A DNA stretch of 64,000 nt from Anaerosporobacter sp031551385 (GCF_031551385.1 NZ_JAVBNS010000045.1:1-64000), one strand, 5' to 3'. Positions 24,307 through 34,407 are shown, counted from the stretch's first letter. The notes: generated by a model not told the origin, from the letters alone. Numbers and translations: made by a program.

Positions 24307-25827
24307 TTATAGATTAAAATCATCAAAATGTCGTGCAAATTTCTTTTGATAATAAGCTTTCCTACGCTTTTTGCGTGGGTAAACAATAGTAAAATAATAG
24401 ATAAGGAACAATATAATAAATACAGCGATAACACCAATGATTATAAATGGTTTAATATCTTTCTTTGCCTTAGCAGATACGGCAGAGCTTAATGTACTTG
24501 TGACAGACTCGTCTGTACTTGTACCACTATCTAATAAAGCGACAGACTCTAATGTGGGTTTATCCGATGCGGAGTAGTATATATTAAGCTTACCTATTGT
24601 CTTGCTATCAAATGTATATGTGATATCACCTATAATTTCATTGTTACTTTGTACTTTTGGTGTGTCATATAGGTTCATACTTTGAATAACATCCTTTTGA
24701 GAAGCACCAACAGGAAGGATATAGTTGCTTGAGTTATCTGTATAAATCAAAGGAGTCGAAGTATCAAATATAGAGTTAAATCTAGTAAATAAAATAGAGT
24801 TGTCCATAGATAGAGTAGCATCTGATTCATCTACAGAGAACGCCTCATAGTTATCGAATCCAAAATCAAATAGTTTAATCGTGTCTTTATACTGATCGGT
24901 AGCAGTTGATTTCATTACAACACAGATTAATTCCACACCATCTTTGCTTGCAAACGAAACAAGCGTGTTGCGAGCCGTGTTGGTATATCCTGTTTTACCA
25001 CCAATACAAGCATCATATTTCTTTGTGAGCTTGTAACCAAGCATTAACTGTTGATGTGTGGCTATTGGGAATTCGGTATCGCATTTGTTCGTTACGGGAA
25101 TAACATATGTTTTTGTACCTGTAATCTTACGAAATGTTTCATTCTTCATTGCTTCCTGAGAAATCAGTGCCATATCATAAGCACAAGTATAATGATCATC
25201 ATTGTGTAAACCATGAGCATTTACAAAGTGCGTATTCTCACAACCAAGTTCTTTTGCTTTGGCATTCATCATATCAGCAAAGTTATCAATCGTACCACCA
25301 ACATGTTCACCAACAGCACTAGCAACTTCGTTAGCAGAGGCTAACATTACAGCATATAAACACTGTTCCATTGTTAGTTGCTCGCCTTCTTGACGGGCAA
25401 TATGTGTACTTCCTGGCTCAATTCCAAAGACGGCATTATGAGAGAATGTAACGATTTCATTCAAGGAACAATTATCTAAGGCAACTAGAGTAGTCATGAT
25501 TTTTGTTATACTAGCGGGATATAATTTTTCGTGAGCATTTTTTTCATATAAGATTAAGCCTGAAGATGCATCAATTAGAATGGCAGCTTCCGAAGTAAGG
25601 CTATCTTTAAACTTTGGCCATTTAAACTTTTTTGAGTCAGTATCAGTAGTCTTCTTATCAGACGTATCAGAAGCGTCTGTAGTGTCTTCAGCAGAGACAT
25701 TCGCAGTGAATTCAATTATTGAAGTCTGTGACGAATTCATTTTTGTAGTTTCAGCATGTACCGTCGTAAATCCTATATTGGACAGCAACAGAGTTGCTGC
25801 TAAAATCATTGTTAAAATACGTTTCAT
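24307..25827 (-). CDS. dacA: D-alanyl-D-alanine carboxypeptidase (DacA/PBP5-type)
   Basis: The 506-residue protein trims the terminal D-Ala of peptidoglycan stem peptides on the outer face of the membrane. It has a signal peptide, an acidic Ser/Thr/Asp linker (to about residue 65), and the peptidase S11 domain with all three motifs: Ser106-x-x-Lys109 in PASITKI, Ser164-Ala-Asn166 and Lys278-Thr-Gly in IGGKTGYTN. A beta-rich domain follows, then a C-terminal membrane helix (FIIIGVIAVFIILFLIYYF) and a basic cytoplasmic end. This anchor is a true transmembrane helix rather than the amphipathic one of E. coli PBP5. The start at 25827 has GAGAGGT upstream. It is monocistronic. Confidence 0.9.
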   Translation of the reverse strand: MKRILTMILAATLLLSNIGFTTVHAETTKMNSSQTSIIEFTANVSAEDTTDASDTSDKKTTDTDSKKFKWPKFKDSLTSEAAILIDASSGLILYEKNAHEKLYPASITKIMTTLVALDNCSLNEIVTFSHNAVFGIEPGSTHIARQEGEQLTMEQCLYAVMLASANEVASAVGEHVGGTIDNFADMMNAKAKELGCENTHFVNAHGLHNDDHYTCAYDMALISQEAMKNETFRKITGTKTYVIPVTNKCDTEFPIATHQQLMLGYKLTKKYDACIGGKTGYTNTARNTLVSFASKDGVELICVVMKSTATDQYKDTIKLFDFGFDNYEAFSVDESDATLSMDNSILFTRFNSIFDTSTPLIYTDNSSNYILPVGASQKDVIQSMNLYDTPKVQSNNEIIGDITYTFDSKTIGKLNIYYSASDKPTLESVALLDSGTSTDESVTSTLSSAVSAKAKKDIKPFIIIGVIAVFIILFLIYYFTIVYPRKKRRKAYYQKKFARHFDDFNL

Positions 25828-25956
25828 AATAATGCAATTACCTCTCTTTGTTTGGTCATTCATAATATCCATTATAAGTTATTTCCTTTTGTGAGGCAAT
25901 AGATAAATGTTACTGTTTACACAAAATGTTTACAGTTTGGATTGAAACAGTAACAG

Positions 25957-25998
25957 ATAAATACCAAGTGATGGCAGAAAGAATCACTTGGTATTTAT
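25957..25998 (-). terminator. Stem-loop at the end of the V-ATPase operon
   Basis: A perfect 16-bp stem (25957-25972 with 25983-25998) with a 10-nt loop lies 23 bp beyond the last operon gene on the minus strand. The following T run is short, so it may also protect the 3-prime end. Confidence 0.7.
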
Positions 25999-26020
25999 CA
26001 TATAAGCTATTTTGTTTTAT

Positions 26021-26638
26021 TTAGCCGCGCTTCATACGCTTTATAACTTTAAGTCTTGTGAATTCTTCACGTTCCTTTTCCTCAAGTGCATTTTGAATGT
26101 CAGTTACCAATGTGGTATAGTGAGGAATCGTTATGTTTTTAAGGGCATTTGCACGTTTTTGTGTTTTCTTAATATTGGTTGCAAGTCGGTAAGCAGAAGT
26201 TTCGACCATGGAAAGGCGAATTGTTAATTCCTTTACTCTATTAAAATGCTTACAAGCCTCATCAAGTGCTAAGTTAGTACCATAGTAAGAATAGGAAGGG
26301 GTAAGAGGTGAATTGTCATAATCAACAAGTGGAATCTCTGTACCCATGATACTACGTGTTTTAATCGTAATAGAATCTTCTTCTGGAACTGTCTTACTCA
26401 ATACTTGAACCGTATTAATTCCCATCTTAATATTTGCCTTTTGAAGAGCAATATAGGCGGATGTAAATGTATTATCTATTTCCGATTGAATACCCTTTGC
26501 TTTATCAATGAGTTCCATTAGCTCACGAATAAGAATATTTCTTTTCTTATCCATAAGGTCAAAACCTTGTCTAGATAGGGCTAAGGAGTTTTTCGCAAGG
26601 ATTAGATTTCCTTTGGTGGGAAAAGTATTTGGATCCAT
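26021..26638 (-). CDS. ntpD: V-type ATP synthase subunit D
   Basis: The 205-residue protein is the central-stalk subunit D, a long antiparallel coiled coil that turns inside the A3B3 head. The family opening (FPTKGNLILAKNSLALSRQGFDLMDKKRNIL in parts: PTKGNLI, GFDLMDKKRNIL) and C-terminal helix (NIKKTQKRANALKNITIP) are clear. Length is normal. It is the last gene of the nine-gene operon, 14 bp after subunit B. Confidence 0.92.
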   Translation of the reverse strand: MDPNTFPTKGNLILAKNSLALSRQGFDLMDKKRNILIRELMELIDKAKGIQSEIDNTFTSAYIALQKANIKMGINTVQVLSKTVPEEDSITIKTRSIMGTEIPLVDYDNSPLTPSYSYYGTNLALDEACKHFNRVKELTIRLSMVETSAYRLATNIKKTQKRANALKNITIPHYTTLVTDIQNALEEKEREEFTRLKVIKRMKRG

Positions 26639-26652
26639 ATACTCACCATCCT

Positions 26653-28059
26653 TTATTCTTCGTCGGAAATAGTTTCGTTAGCAGCAGGAGCATGATAATA
26701 TTTATCAAGAATCTTCGTATCAACACGGTCGAGTTCTTCTCTAGGAAGGATCGTAAGGAGTTTCCAACCAAGGTTTAAAGTTTCAGCGATTGTTCTATCT
26801 TCCATAAGCCCTTGAGAGATGAATTCGTTTTCAAATGAAGTACCGAATTGTAAGTATTTCTTATCAATAGGGGATAGTTCATCTTCACCGATAACACTTG
26901 CTAATGCTCTTGCTTCACCCACACGAGCGTAAGAAGAGAATAATTGGTTCGCAAGGTCTTGGTGGTCTTCTCTTGTATATCCTTCACCGATACCATCCTT
27001 CATAAGACGAGATAATGAAGGCAATACGTTAATTGGAGGATAGACTGCTTTTTGATGAAGAGCACGCTCAAGAACGATTTGCCCTTCTGTAATGTATCCT
27101 GTTAAGTCTGGAATTGGATGTGTAATATCATCATTCGGCATTGTAAGGATTGGAATTTGTGTTACCGAACCTTTGCTGCCTTTTACGATACCAGCACGTT
27201 CATAAAGTGTTGCTAACTCACTGTATAGATATCCAGGGTAACCTTTTCTACTTGGAATCTCTCCTTTTGAAGAAGAAACTTCACGCATTGCTTCTGCGAA
27301 AGAAGTCATATCTGTTAATACAACTAAGATATGCATACCTTTTTCATAAGCAAGATATTCGGCAGCAGTAAGGGCTACTTTAGGCGTAATTAATCTCTCT
27401 ACAACTGGGTCATTAGCAAGGTTTAAGAACATAACAACGTGAGAACTTGCGCCACTTTCCTCGAATGTACGGCGGAAGAATTCTGCAACGTCATGCTTTA
27501 AGCCCATTGCACCAAATACAATAGCAAATTCTTCATCGGAATTTTCACCAAGAGAAGCTTGCTTAACAATCTGTGCGGCTAACTGATCATGAGGAAGACC
27601 ATTACCTGAAAAGATCGGTAATTTTTGACCACGAATTAATGTAGTAAGGCAGTCGATTGTAGAAATACCAGTTTTTATGAAGTTACGTGGGTATTCTCTT
27701 GAACAAGGGTTAAGAGGTTCTCCGTTAACATTCTTTCTTACATCAGAAATGATTGGTCCAAGTCCATCGATTGGTTCACCAATACCATTAAAGACACGTC
27801 CAAGGATTTCTTCGGATAAGGCAATTTCCATTGGATGTCCAGTTAATTTCGTATGTGTATTCTTTAAGGACATTTCTTCTGTTCCTTCGAATACCTGAAT
27901 AACTGCTTTATCTTCATAGACTTCAACAATTCTTCCAAGTTTATGTTGTGTACCCTCTACGGTTAATTCAACGATTTCATCATAGGCAGCGCCTTGCACA
28001 CCTTCTAAGACAATAAGAGGGCCATTGATTTCACTAAGTCCTAAATATTCAATTGACAT
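26653..28059 (-). CDS. ntpB: V-type ATP synthase subunit B
   Basis: The 468-residue non-catalytic subunit of the A3B3 head. It has the beta-barrel N-terminal domain, the nucleotide-binding domain without a true P-loop (LPIFSGNGLPHDQLAAQI in place of the catalytic GxxxxGKT), and the helical C-terminal domain. The conserved stretch PSRKGYPGYLYSELATLYERAG is present. It follows the subunit A gene by 12 bp, and equal production of A and B fits their stoichiometry. Confidence 0.94.
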   Translation of the reverse strand: MSIEYLGLSEINGPLIVLEGVQGAAYDEIVELTVEGTQHKLGRIVEVYEDKAVIQVFEGTEEMSLKNTHTKLTGHPMEIALSEEILGRVFNGIGEPIDGLGPIISDVRKNVNGEPLNPCSREYPRNFIKTGISTIDCLTTLIRGQKLPIFSGNGLPHDQLAAQIVKQASLGENSDEEFAIVFGAMGLKHDVAEFFRRTFEESGASSHVVMFLNLANDPVVERLITPKVALTAAEYLAYEKGMHILVVLTDMTSFAEAMREVSSSKGEIPSRKGYPGYLYSELATLYERAGIVKGSKGSVTQIPILTMPNDDITHPIPDLTGYITEGQIVLERALHQKAVYPPINVLPSLSRLMKDGIGEGYTREDHQDLANQLFSSYARVGEARALASVIGEDELSPIDKKYLQFGTSFENEFISQGLMEDRTIAETLNLGWKLLTILPREELDRVDTKILDKYYHAPAANETISDEE

Positions 28060-28071
28060 TTTAAACCCTCC

Positions 28072-29838
28072 TTATGCATTCGTTTCTATTAAATGATTGT
28101 AGAAATCGTCAATTGCATTTTTGTAATCTTTGAATTTATCTAATTCATTATTAGCAACATCGTATTTAATTGAAATGATACGTTCAAAGATATTGCTTTC
28201 TTTTAGTAAAGACATAGGCATATCCATTGCGATTAATTTCTTACATTGATCATATAGATACATAGTTGTTTCCATCATCTTTAACTGTTTCTCAAGTGGA
28301 ACATACGTATCAGAAGGATGGTAAGCATTCTGTTGAACGAATCCAAGACGAATTACCCTTGCAATTTCAAGAACAAGTTTTTGATCGTCGGGCAATACAT
28401 CACTACCAATTAATTTAACGATTTCATTCAATTGACTTTCTTGTGTTAGCAAAGAAATCAACTGATTACGTAAATCAATAAAGTTTGTGCCAACATTTTT
28501 CTCATACCAAGGTGTTAAATCAGATACGTATTCACTGTAACTAGTTAACCATTGAATTGCTGGGAAATGTCTCGCATAAGCAAGAGATTTATCAAGTGCC
28601 CAGAAACAACGGACGAAACGTTTTGTATTTTGTGTAACAGGTTCAGAAAAGTCACCACCTTGAGGTGATACAGCACCGATAATCGATACACTACCTTCTG
28701 TTCCATTTAAGTTACTCATAAATCCTGCACGTTCATAGAACGCAGAAAGTCTGGATGCTAAGTAAGCAGGGAAACCCTCTTCGGCAGGCATCTCTTCCAA
28801 ACGACCAGATAACTCACGAAGAGCCTCTGCCCAACGAGATGTAGAGTCAGCCATGATAGCAACATGGTATCCCATATCACGGTAATACTCAGCAAGAGTG
28901 ATACCGGTATAGATACTTGCTTCACGGGCAGCAACTGGCATGTTTGAAGTATTAGCAATCAATGTAGTACGATCAAGTAATGGATTACCTGATTTCGGGT
29001 CAACTAATTTTGAGAAATCTTCTAGAACTTCTGTCATTTCGTTTCCACGTTCACCACAGCCAATGTAAACAATAATGTCTGCATCAGACCATTTTGCTAA
29101 TTGATGCTGTGTCATTGTCTTACCTGTTCCGAATCCACCAGGGATAGCAGCAGTACCACCTTTGGCAATTGGGAATAATGTATCAAGAATTCTCTGACCA
29201 GTAATCAAAGGACGATCTGCAGCGTAACGTTTTGCAGTCGGTCTAGGAATACGAATTGGCCATTTTTGTGTTAATGTAAGTACTTGTTCTTCACCCTTAT
29301 CGTTAAGAATGGTAACAAGTGGGTCGTTAATTGTATATTGTCCATCTGGTGAAACTTTGATAACTGTACCACGTACAGTTGGTGGAACCATGGATTTATG
29401 TACAATTGCACGTGTTTCACGTGTTTCTGCAATAATAGTACCTCCATAGATTTTATCACCTTCAGAGACCGTAACATGTACGTCCCATAATCTTTGTGTA
29501 TCTAAAGAATCAACATTTACACCTCTTGATATAAATGCGCCGGATTCTTTTGCAATTTCTTTTAGTGGTCTTTCAATACCGTCAAAGATATTTCCAATAA
29601 TGCCAGGTGCTAGTGTTACAGATATGGCATTTCCTGTAGCTGTAACTTCTTCTCCTGGTTTAAGTCCTGTTGTTTCTTCGAATACTTGAATGGTAGTTGT
29701 GTCCTTGGTTAAAGCAATAACTTCACCAACGAGTTTCTCTTTACCAACAAGAACCATTTCAGACATTTTGAATCCTAGATTACCTTTTAAGTAAACGATA
29801 GGACCGTTTATTCCGTATATATTACCTGTCAAGTTCAT
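28072..29838 (-). CDS. ntpA: V-type ATP synthase subunit A (catalytic)
   Basis: The 588-residue catalytic subunit. The P-loop GGFGTGKTMTQ is near residues 229-239, the arm-like non-homologous insert typical of V/A-type A subunits lies between the barrel and the nucleotide domain, and GCGERGNEMTEVL with the catalytic Glu follows. The helical C-terminal domain is complete. With B it hydrolyses or makes ATP coupled to proton or sodium transport through I and K. It is seventh in the operon. Confidence 0.95.
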   Translation of the reverse strand: MNLTGNIYGINGPIVYLKGNLGFKMSEMVLVGKEKLVGEVIALTKDTTTIQVFEETTGLKPGEEVTATGNAISVTLAPGIIGNIFDGIERPLKEIAKESGAFISRGVNVDSLDTQRLWDVHVTVSEGDKIYGGTIIAETRETRAIVHKSMVPPTVRGTVIKVSPDGQYTINDPLVTILNDKGEEQVLTLTQKWPIRIPRPTAKRYAADRPLITGQRILDTLFPIAKGGTAAIPGGFGTGKTMTQHQLAKWSDADIIVYIGCGERGNEMTEVLEDFSKLVDPKSGNPLLDRTTLIANTSNMPVAAREASIYTGITLAEYYRDMGYHVAIMADSTSRWAEALRELSGRLEEMPAEEGFPAYLASRLSAFYERAGFMSNLNGTEGSVSIIGAVSPQGGDFSEPVTQNTKRFVRCFWALDKSLAYARHFPAIQWLTSYSEYVSDLTPWYEKNVGTNFIDLRNQLISLLTQESQLNEIVKLIGSDVLPDDQKLVLEIARVIRLGFVQQNAYHPSDTYVPLEKQLKMMETTMYLYDQCKKLIAMDMPMSLLKESNIFERIISIKYDVANNELDKFKDYKNAIDDFYNHLIETNA

Positions 29839-29888
29839 ATTGGAGCAACCTCCTACTTTCTAAATTAAAAATAACTAATGTTGATTAA

Positions 29889-30455
29889 TTATAATTTGAA
29901 ATTTGCTTTTTCTTCCTCAAGCTTAGACATAAATGAATTATCAATTAGGATATGCCTTTCTGGAATTACACATCGAATACCACCAAAGAAATCAATATTG
30001 CTTATTGTTGTCTCTACATGAGTAGCAGCTTCTAAAGCAGTCTTTAAATGAGTATCTGTTGGATTGATGTATATGATAAGCTCATTATCTTTGGCGAAAG
30101 CAATCGCTTCGTTGATTTTTGTTATCAGGAAGGATTGATATTCAGGTGTTTGCATGTAAGCAGATAATTTGTTTTTTACATCAGCAAAAAGACCATCGAC
30201 TTTTTCTCTTGTCTTTTCACTTACGGTACGTTTGATATTAAGTGCTTCATTGGATAGATTTTTATTTTTCTCACGTACTAAGTTTCCGGATTCTGTACGA
30301 AGTTTTTGCTCTGCTTGCTTTTTAAGATCTTCCTTCTTCTCAGCAATCATTTCTTTTAAACTATTTTCGTAAGATTCTAGGATATTAGAACTTTGTATTG
30401 TTGCATCATTAATTGCACTTTGATAAAAATAATCAAGTTTTTCATCTAATGTCAT
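29889..30455 (-). CDS. ntpE: V-type ATP synthase subunit E
   Basis: The 188-residue peripheral-stalk subunit has a long charged helix (residues about 20-100, coiled coil with subunit G/H) and a C-terminal globular domain with GGIRCVIPERHILIDNSF, which binds the top of the head. This matches the family layout. The gene lies between the F and A genes. Confidence 0.85.
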   Translation of the reverse strand: MTLDEKLDYFYQSAINDATIQSSNILESYENSLKEMIAEKKEDLKKQAEQKLRTESGNLVREKNKNLSNEALNIKRTVSEKTREKVDGLFADVKNKLSAYMQTPEYQSFLITKINEAIAFAKDNELIIYINPTDTHLKTALEAATHVETTISNIDFFGGIRCVIPERHILIDNSFMSKLEEEKANFKL

Positions 30456-30537
30456 AAGGCAATCCTGCTCCTTTCGTCACTATCTGCATAGCATATGTAA
30501 TTTTATAGCTATGTGCGAATACCGCGTAGATAAGTAA

Positions 30538-30846
30538 TTAGAGTTTTAAACCAATTGCTTCATTTACATAGTCAGTAATAAAGTTAGGTTTTCTTCCTGT
30601 ACCGTGGCGGTCTGGAATTTCTATAATTAAAGGTAAACGACGATTTAATTTTACATCATCTACGATTTCAGGAAATTCGCGACTAAATTTCTCTGTTATT
30701 AAAATAATGCCTATTGTTTTGTCAGCTATTGCTTTATCGAGTTGCTGTTTTAGATGTTTTTTTGAATGGATTACAACACCTTCAACGCCCGCAAGTCTCA
30801 TACCTGTATAGGTATCTATGTTATCGCTAATTAAATACATACGCAT
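30538..30846 (-). CDS. ntpG: V-type ATP synthase subunit F
   Basis: The 102-residue protein has the Rossmann-like fold of central-stalk subunit F. The typical start MYLISDNIDTYTGMRLAGVEG and GIILITEKF, LIIEIPDR motifs are visible. It binds subunit D in the rotor. It is named NtpG in Enterococcus hirae. It starts 98 bp after ntpK, a gap that carries most of a tandem repeat. Confidence 0.88.
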   Translation of the reverse strand: MRMYLISDNIDTYTGMRLAGVEGVVIHSKKHLKQQLDKAIADKTIGIILITEKFSREFPEIVDDVKLNRRLPLIIEIPDRHGTGRKPNFITDYVNEAIGLKL

Positions 30847-30896
30847 TAATAATCGCGCTCCTTTCCAAAGTTTTGTTCTTCTTGTTACTATTGTAC

Positions 30897-30953
30897 AAAT
30901 GTTACCTATAGTACCAAATGTTACCTATGATACCAAATGTTACCTATGGTAAC
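30897..30953. repeat. Three tandem 19-bp repeats overlapping the ntpK stop
   Basis: Units at 30897-30915, 30916-30934 and 30935-30953 share AAATGTTACCTAT followed by a variable dinucleotide and TACC (TAAC in the third). The third unit contains the stop codon of ntpK. They lie between ntpK and ntpG in the operon transcript. Confidence 0.9.
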
Positions 30954-31366
30954 ATTGTGAATGAAAGAACAAGTCCGTATAAAGCAATACCTTCTGCTAA
31001 GGCAACAAAGATTAATGCTTTACCCATGATACTTGAATCTTCACTCATAGCTCCAAGAGCGGCACTAGCAGCAGATGCTACGGCAATACCACCACCGATA
31101 CAAGAAAAACCAGTAGAAAGAGCAGCAGCGATGTATCTCCAGCCATCAGTAGAAGAAGCAGCAGCAACTTCTGTTGCAGCAGATGCATTGCCAGAGAACA
31201 TAAGAATGTTAGCTAAAACTAAAGTTCCAAAGAAGAAGAATGCGTTAAAACCAAGAGCAGCTTTAAATCCGCCTTTTTTCTTTTTACTTAATAGGAATGC
31301 GCCAAAAGGAACAAAAATACTTAAAATTAATGCAGCTACAAAAATATATCTTGTTGTTAAATTCAT
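30944..31366 (-). CDS. ntpK: V-type ATP synthase subunit K (membrane rotor ring)
   Basis: A 140-residue proteolipid with four membrane helices. Only the last hairpin carries the ion-binding glutamate (ALAEGIALYG); the first hairpin has none, so each subunit contributes one site, as in other V/A-type rings. The loop in between is unusually rich in Ala and Ser (GNASAATEVAAASSTDG). GGGIAVASAASAALGAMSE forms the inner helix. Ion choice, H+ or Na+, cannot be decided safely from this sequence. GGAGGAATT precedes the start. Confidence 0.9.
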   Translation of the reverse strand: MNLTTRYIFVAALILSIFVPFGAFLLSKKKKGGFKAALGFNAFFFFGTLVLANILMFSGNASAATEVAAASSTDGWRYIAAALSTGFSCIGGGIAVASAASAALGAMSEDSSIMGKALIFVALAEGIALYGLVLSFTMLP

Positions 31367-31429
31367 AATGAATTCCTCCTAAATATAAATATGTTTTAGT
31401 TAGTAACTATTTAATAATTTATCGTTTCG

Positions 31430-33349
31430 TTACTTATTGTTTTTATATGGTTTAAATTCTTTACCAGTTCCGCGGTAAAAACGGCTAAACATTTCATAAT
31501 ATTCAAGACGTAGTACTTGAATACCAACAATTAATCCTTCCATTCCTGCAACAATGATATTACCAATAATCATAATTGGAATATTACCAATGCCATGTTC
31601 AGCACCTGCAAACATAAGCACAACGCCCATCATAGCGGCATGGCTTAAAGCAAATGCGCCAACACGTAGAAACGAAATAGTATTACTTGCATAGCTTAAC
31701 AGTACTTCTAAAAGCTCGAATATCGAGGTTACTACAAACATCCCTTTTCCTTCAGGGAATAAGTTGCTTTTCTTTTTAATCTTTCTCTCAATTGGTTCTT
31801 TGAAGAAAATTAAAAGGAGTGGTACACCAAACATAATCGCTAAAATTATTGTTCCTGGTAAAGCATGACCTGTAAAGATTAATGCAACACAAGCAATAAT
31901 GCTGCCATAGAATACTAGACCAGCTACACCATTGGTATCAAAGAATAACCTTGCATAATCTTTGGCTTTTATTGAGTTTATGATATTAAGAATCATAGCA
32001 ACAATAATTAAAAATGCACCAAAGACAATAGCAGTAATTAAAATGGACATAATATTATCCATAGGTCTCATCCATACATGTGGAATGAAGTCTTCGTAAC
32101 CAAATATACTTCCATACATAAAACCAAATATAACAGAGAAGATACCAGCAAGTGATATAATAGCACCAAGGTTCATCTTCTTATATTTGTAGAACAATGC
32201 GCCACCAATTACGAGACATAGACCTTGACCTACATCACCAAACATTACACCAAATATAAGTGAGTACGTAATCGCTACGAATAGCGTAGGGTCCAGTTCG
32301 TTATAGGCAGGAACACCATACATACGAATAAACATTTCAAATGGCTTAAAAATCTTTGGATTTTTAAGCTTTGTAGGTGGTTTCGTGCTAACGTCTGGCT
32401 GAACATCTTCTGAGATACAATACACATTTGAATCGGTTTCTATTTCTTTAATAAATGCATTGGCATCAGATAATGTCATCCAACCACAAAGAATGTAGAA
32501 TACTAGATTGTCATGAGTTGCATCAACGTTTCTTTCTTTTGTACAGGCAGCAACTTTTCTAATATTATGAGTCTGTGATAATATTTGTAGCGTTTGATGC
32601 GCCAATAAAAGTTCAGGTCCAACAGATTCTAGTTTCTTTTTGATTTCAGCAGATAACTGTTTGATTTGCGCTGTTGTTTCATCTATTTTGCGTAAAATTG
32701 TGTCATGTGCTTGTTCTGGTGTGCCTTCATATTCATTCGGTATGAATATTCGTTCGAAATGTAGAGAAGAGTAGATGGCATCTATCTTTACACTGGATGT
32801 GGCAGGTACAAAGTAGATTCCCCATACATAATCTTCATCGCTGTCGCATTCATAAAAAACAGTATTTAGATTCTCATAAACGTATTTTGAAAATTTAGTA
32901 TAAAATTCGTGTGAAATTCGTCCGAAACGGAATTTTATAAACTTGAACTCCATTATCTTTTTAAGGTCATAATTAAGCATTTTGAAAGGCTCAATTGTAT
33001 GAAGGAGTTCTTTATAATGAGTTTTTTTCTCTTTTAGTTTAGCTTTTTGTGCATTTAAATCTTCTAGCATGGAAAAAGCATTTATAATTACATCTGCAGC
33101 CTCGGATGGTGTCATAGAATTATGCGAAGCAGAGCAATCACTATCTAGTTTGTTTACAAGTTCCTCAGATTTTGTCATTAAATCGCGATACGGATTCATT
33201 TCAACAAAAGGTTTTAAATCCTGAACAGTACTTAGTTCGGATAATGCATTCTCCAAGTGCATTTCATATTTGGAAAGATACGTATTTGCTACACGATCAA
33301 TGTCACTTTTGGGACCTGTAATACTTAAAAATTTCATTTTTTCAATCAC
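31430..33349 (-). CDS. ntpI: V-type ATP synthase subunit I (a-type stator)
   Basis: The 639-residue stator subunit has a soluble N-terminal half (about 1-330) with coiled coils that contacts the peripheral stalks, and a membrane half with seven or eight helices forming the ion half-channels next to the K ring. The conserved YSLIFGVMFGDVGQG and the essential-arginine region TISFLRVGAFALSHAAM are present. Length is normal for clostridial homologues. Confidence 0.93.
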   Translation of the reverse strand: MIEKMKFLSITGPKSDIDRVANTYLSKYEMHLENALSELSTVQDLKPFVEMNPYRDLMTKSEELVNKLDSDCSASHNSMTPSEAADVIINAFSMLEDLNAQKAKLKEKKTHYKELLHTIEPFKMLNYDLKKIMEFKFIKFRFGRISHEFYTKFSKYVYENLNTVFYECDSDEDYVWGIYFVPATSSVKIDAIYSSLHFERIFIPNEYEGTPEQAHDTILRKIDETTAQIKQLSAEIKKKLESVGPELLLAHQTLQILSQTHNIRKVAACTKERNVDATHDNLVFYILCGWMTLSDANAFIKEIETDSNVYCISEDVQPDVSTKPPTKLKNPKIFKPFEMFIRMYGVPAYNELDPTLFVAITYSLIFGVMFGDVGQGLCLVIGGALFYKYKKMNLGAIISLAGIFSVIFGFMYGSIFGYEDFIPHVWMRPMDNIMSILITAIVFGAFLIIVAMILNIINSIKAKDYARLFFDTNGVAGLVFYGSIIACVALIFTGHALPGTIILAIMFGVPLLLIFFKEPIERKIKKKSNLFPEGKGMFVVTSIFELLEVLLSYASNTISFLRVGAFALSHAAMMGVVLMFAGAEHGIGNIPIMIIGNIIVAGMEGLIVGIQVLRLEYYEMFSRFYRGTGKEFKPYKNNK

Positions 33350-33368
33350 CGTCTACACCTCCAATCTC

Positions 33369-34403
33369 TTATTGTATATAACTAAGTGTCTCGTTTGGCT
33401 GTAACTTATAACGAATACACTCTAGAACAGTAGTAAGGTTATCTATCTCAATTTCTTTAAGATAAAGGAATTGCTGCACAGGCGCCATAGAGTTCGGATA
33501 CTTCTGTTTGTTTGAATTGTAGATCTTAGTTAATAACGATCGATACAAATTCTCAAATGATGTAATTCCTGTAGTCCCATATACTCTTACATAGTAATTT
33601 GTGTTTAGTAACGTGATGAAATCTTCTACAGAGCCACTTTCAATTAGGGTAGTAATCTCTTTTTTCTTGAGTTTATATGATATTGGTATAATGTAGGAAT
33701 AAATTTTAGATGAATCAATATCATAATATTTTTTTGAACGGTAAATCCACATAATATTAAGTAAATCTACAGTTTTCCCTAGTATTTCTGTGTAAGCTTT
33801 GTTACTGTCGCCTTTTAGATATTTGTCTTTTAATTTCCATACTTTTTTAAAATAATAAATATCTAGTTGCATTTCGTAGTCGAATACGGTCGGGTTATGT
33901 GAATTTTGAACAGCATTCAGTATAGGATAATATTCCGTTGTCTTTAGAAGATTAATGAATTCATCCATTGTTTTCGCTGATGTTAGTTGTTCAATATTGA
34001 CCTTTAATCGCTTACTGAAAAATGCATCGAAGTTTGTGCTTTTGTATTCATATTCATCGTTAAAAACATGTTGCAGACAATGTTTAATAATATTTGTTTC
34101 AAAGCGAAAGGAAAGGAAAATAAGAGCTTTTCGTTGCTCTTGGTTACAAAAACGATAGATTCGTCCATAACTGTCATACAAAGAATTGATTATTAATTGT
34201 TCAATCTGTCCTCTATGAAGACTCCCTTCATCAAATCCAGAAAATAAAGATTCATAAGAAGGATTTGCTTTTAAATAATTAATAAATTCTGGTATGTTCT
34301 CAAAGTTTGAGATTTTTACATAATCTTCGTTTTTTAATAAGTTACTTTCCATTGCCTTAACTTTGGCAGTGATGCCACTGTAAGATAGTAAATTATTCGC
34401 CAT
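33369..34403 (-). CDS. ntpC: V-type ATP synthase subunit C
   Basis: The 344-residue all-helical subunit C/d caps the membrane ring and links it to the central shaft. YSGITAKVKAMESNLL at the start and FETNIIKHCL and IYRSKKYYD in the middle match the family pattern of three helical repeats. It is second in the operon, starting 4 bp after the small stalk subunit gene. Confidence 0.88.
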   Translation of the reverse strand: MANNLLSYSGITAKVKAMESNLLKNEDYVKISNFENIPEFINYLKANPSYESLFSGFDEGSLHRGQIEQLIINSLYDSYGRIYRFCNQEQRKALIFLSFRFETNIIKHCLQHVFNDEYEYKSTNFDAFFSKRLKVNIEQLTSAKTMDEFINLLKTTEYYPILNAVQNSHNPTVFDYEMQLDIYYFKKVWKLKDKYLKGDSNKAYTEILGKTVDLLNIMWIYRSKKYYDIDSSKIYSYIIPISYKLKKKEITTLIESGSVEDFITLLNTNYYVRVYGTTGITSFENLYRSLLTKIYNSNKQKYPNSMAPVQQFLYLKEIEIDNLTTVLECIRYKLQPNETLSYIQ

Positions 34404-34407
34404 TTAA

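Noticed and set aside
24060..24437. Minus-strand frame of 125 codons at the end of the exonuclease gene
   Set aside because: It crosses a strong terminator and two well-supported convergent genes, and its composition is that of a shadow frame.
30897..30953. Short regularly spaced repeat, possible CRISPR
   Set aside because: The three 19-bp units are directly adjacent with no unique spacers, and no cas genes are present.
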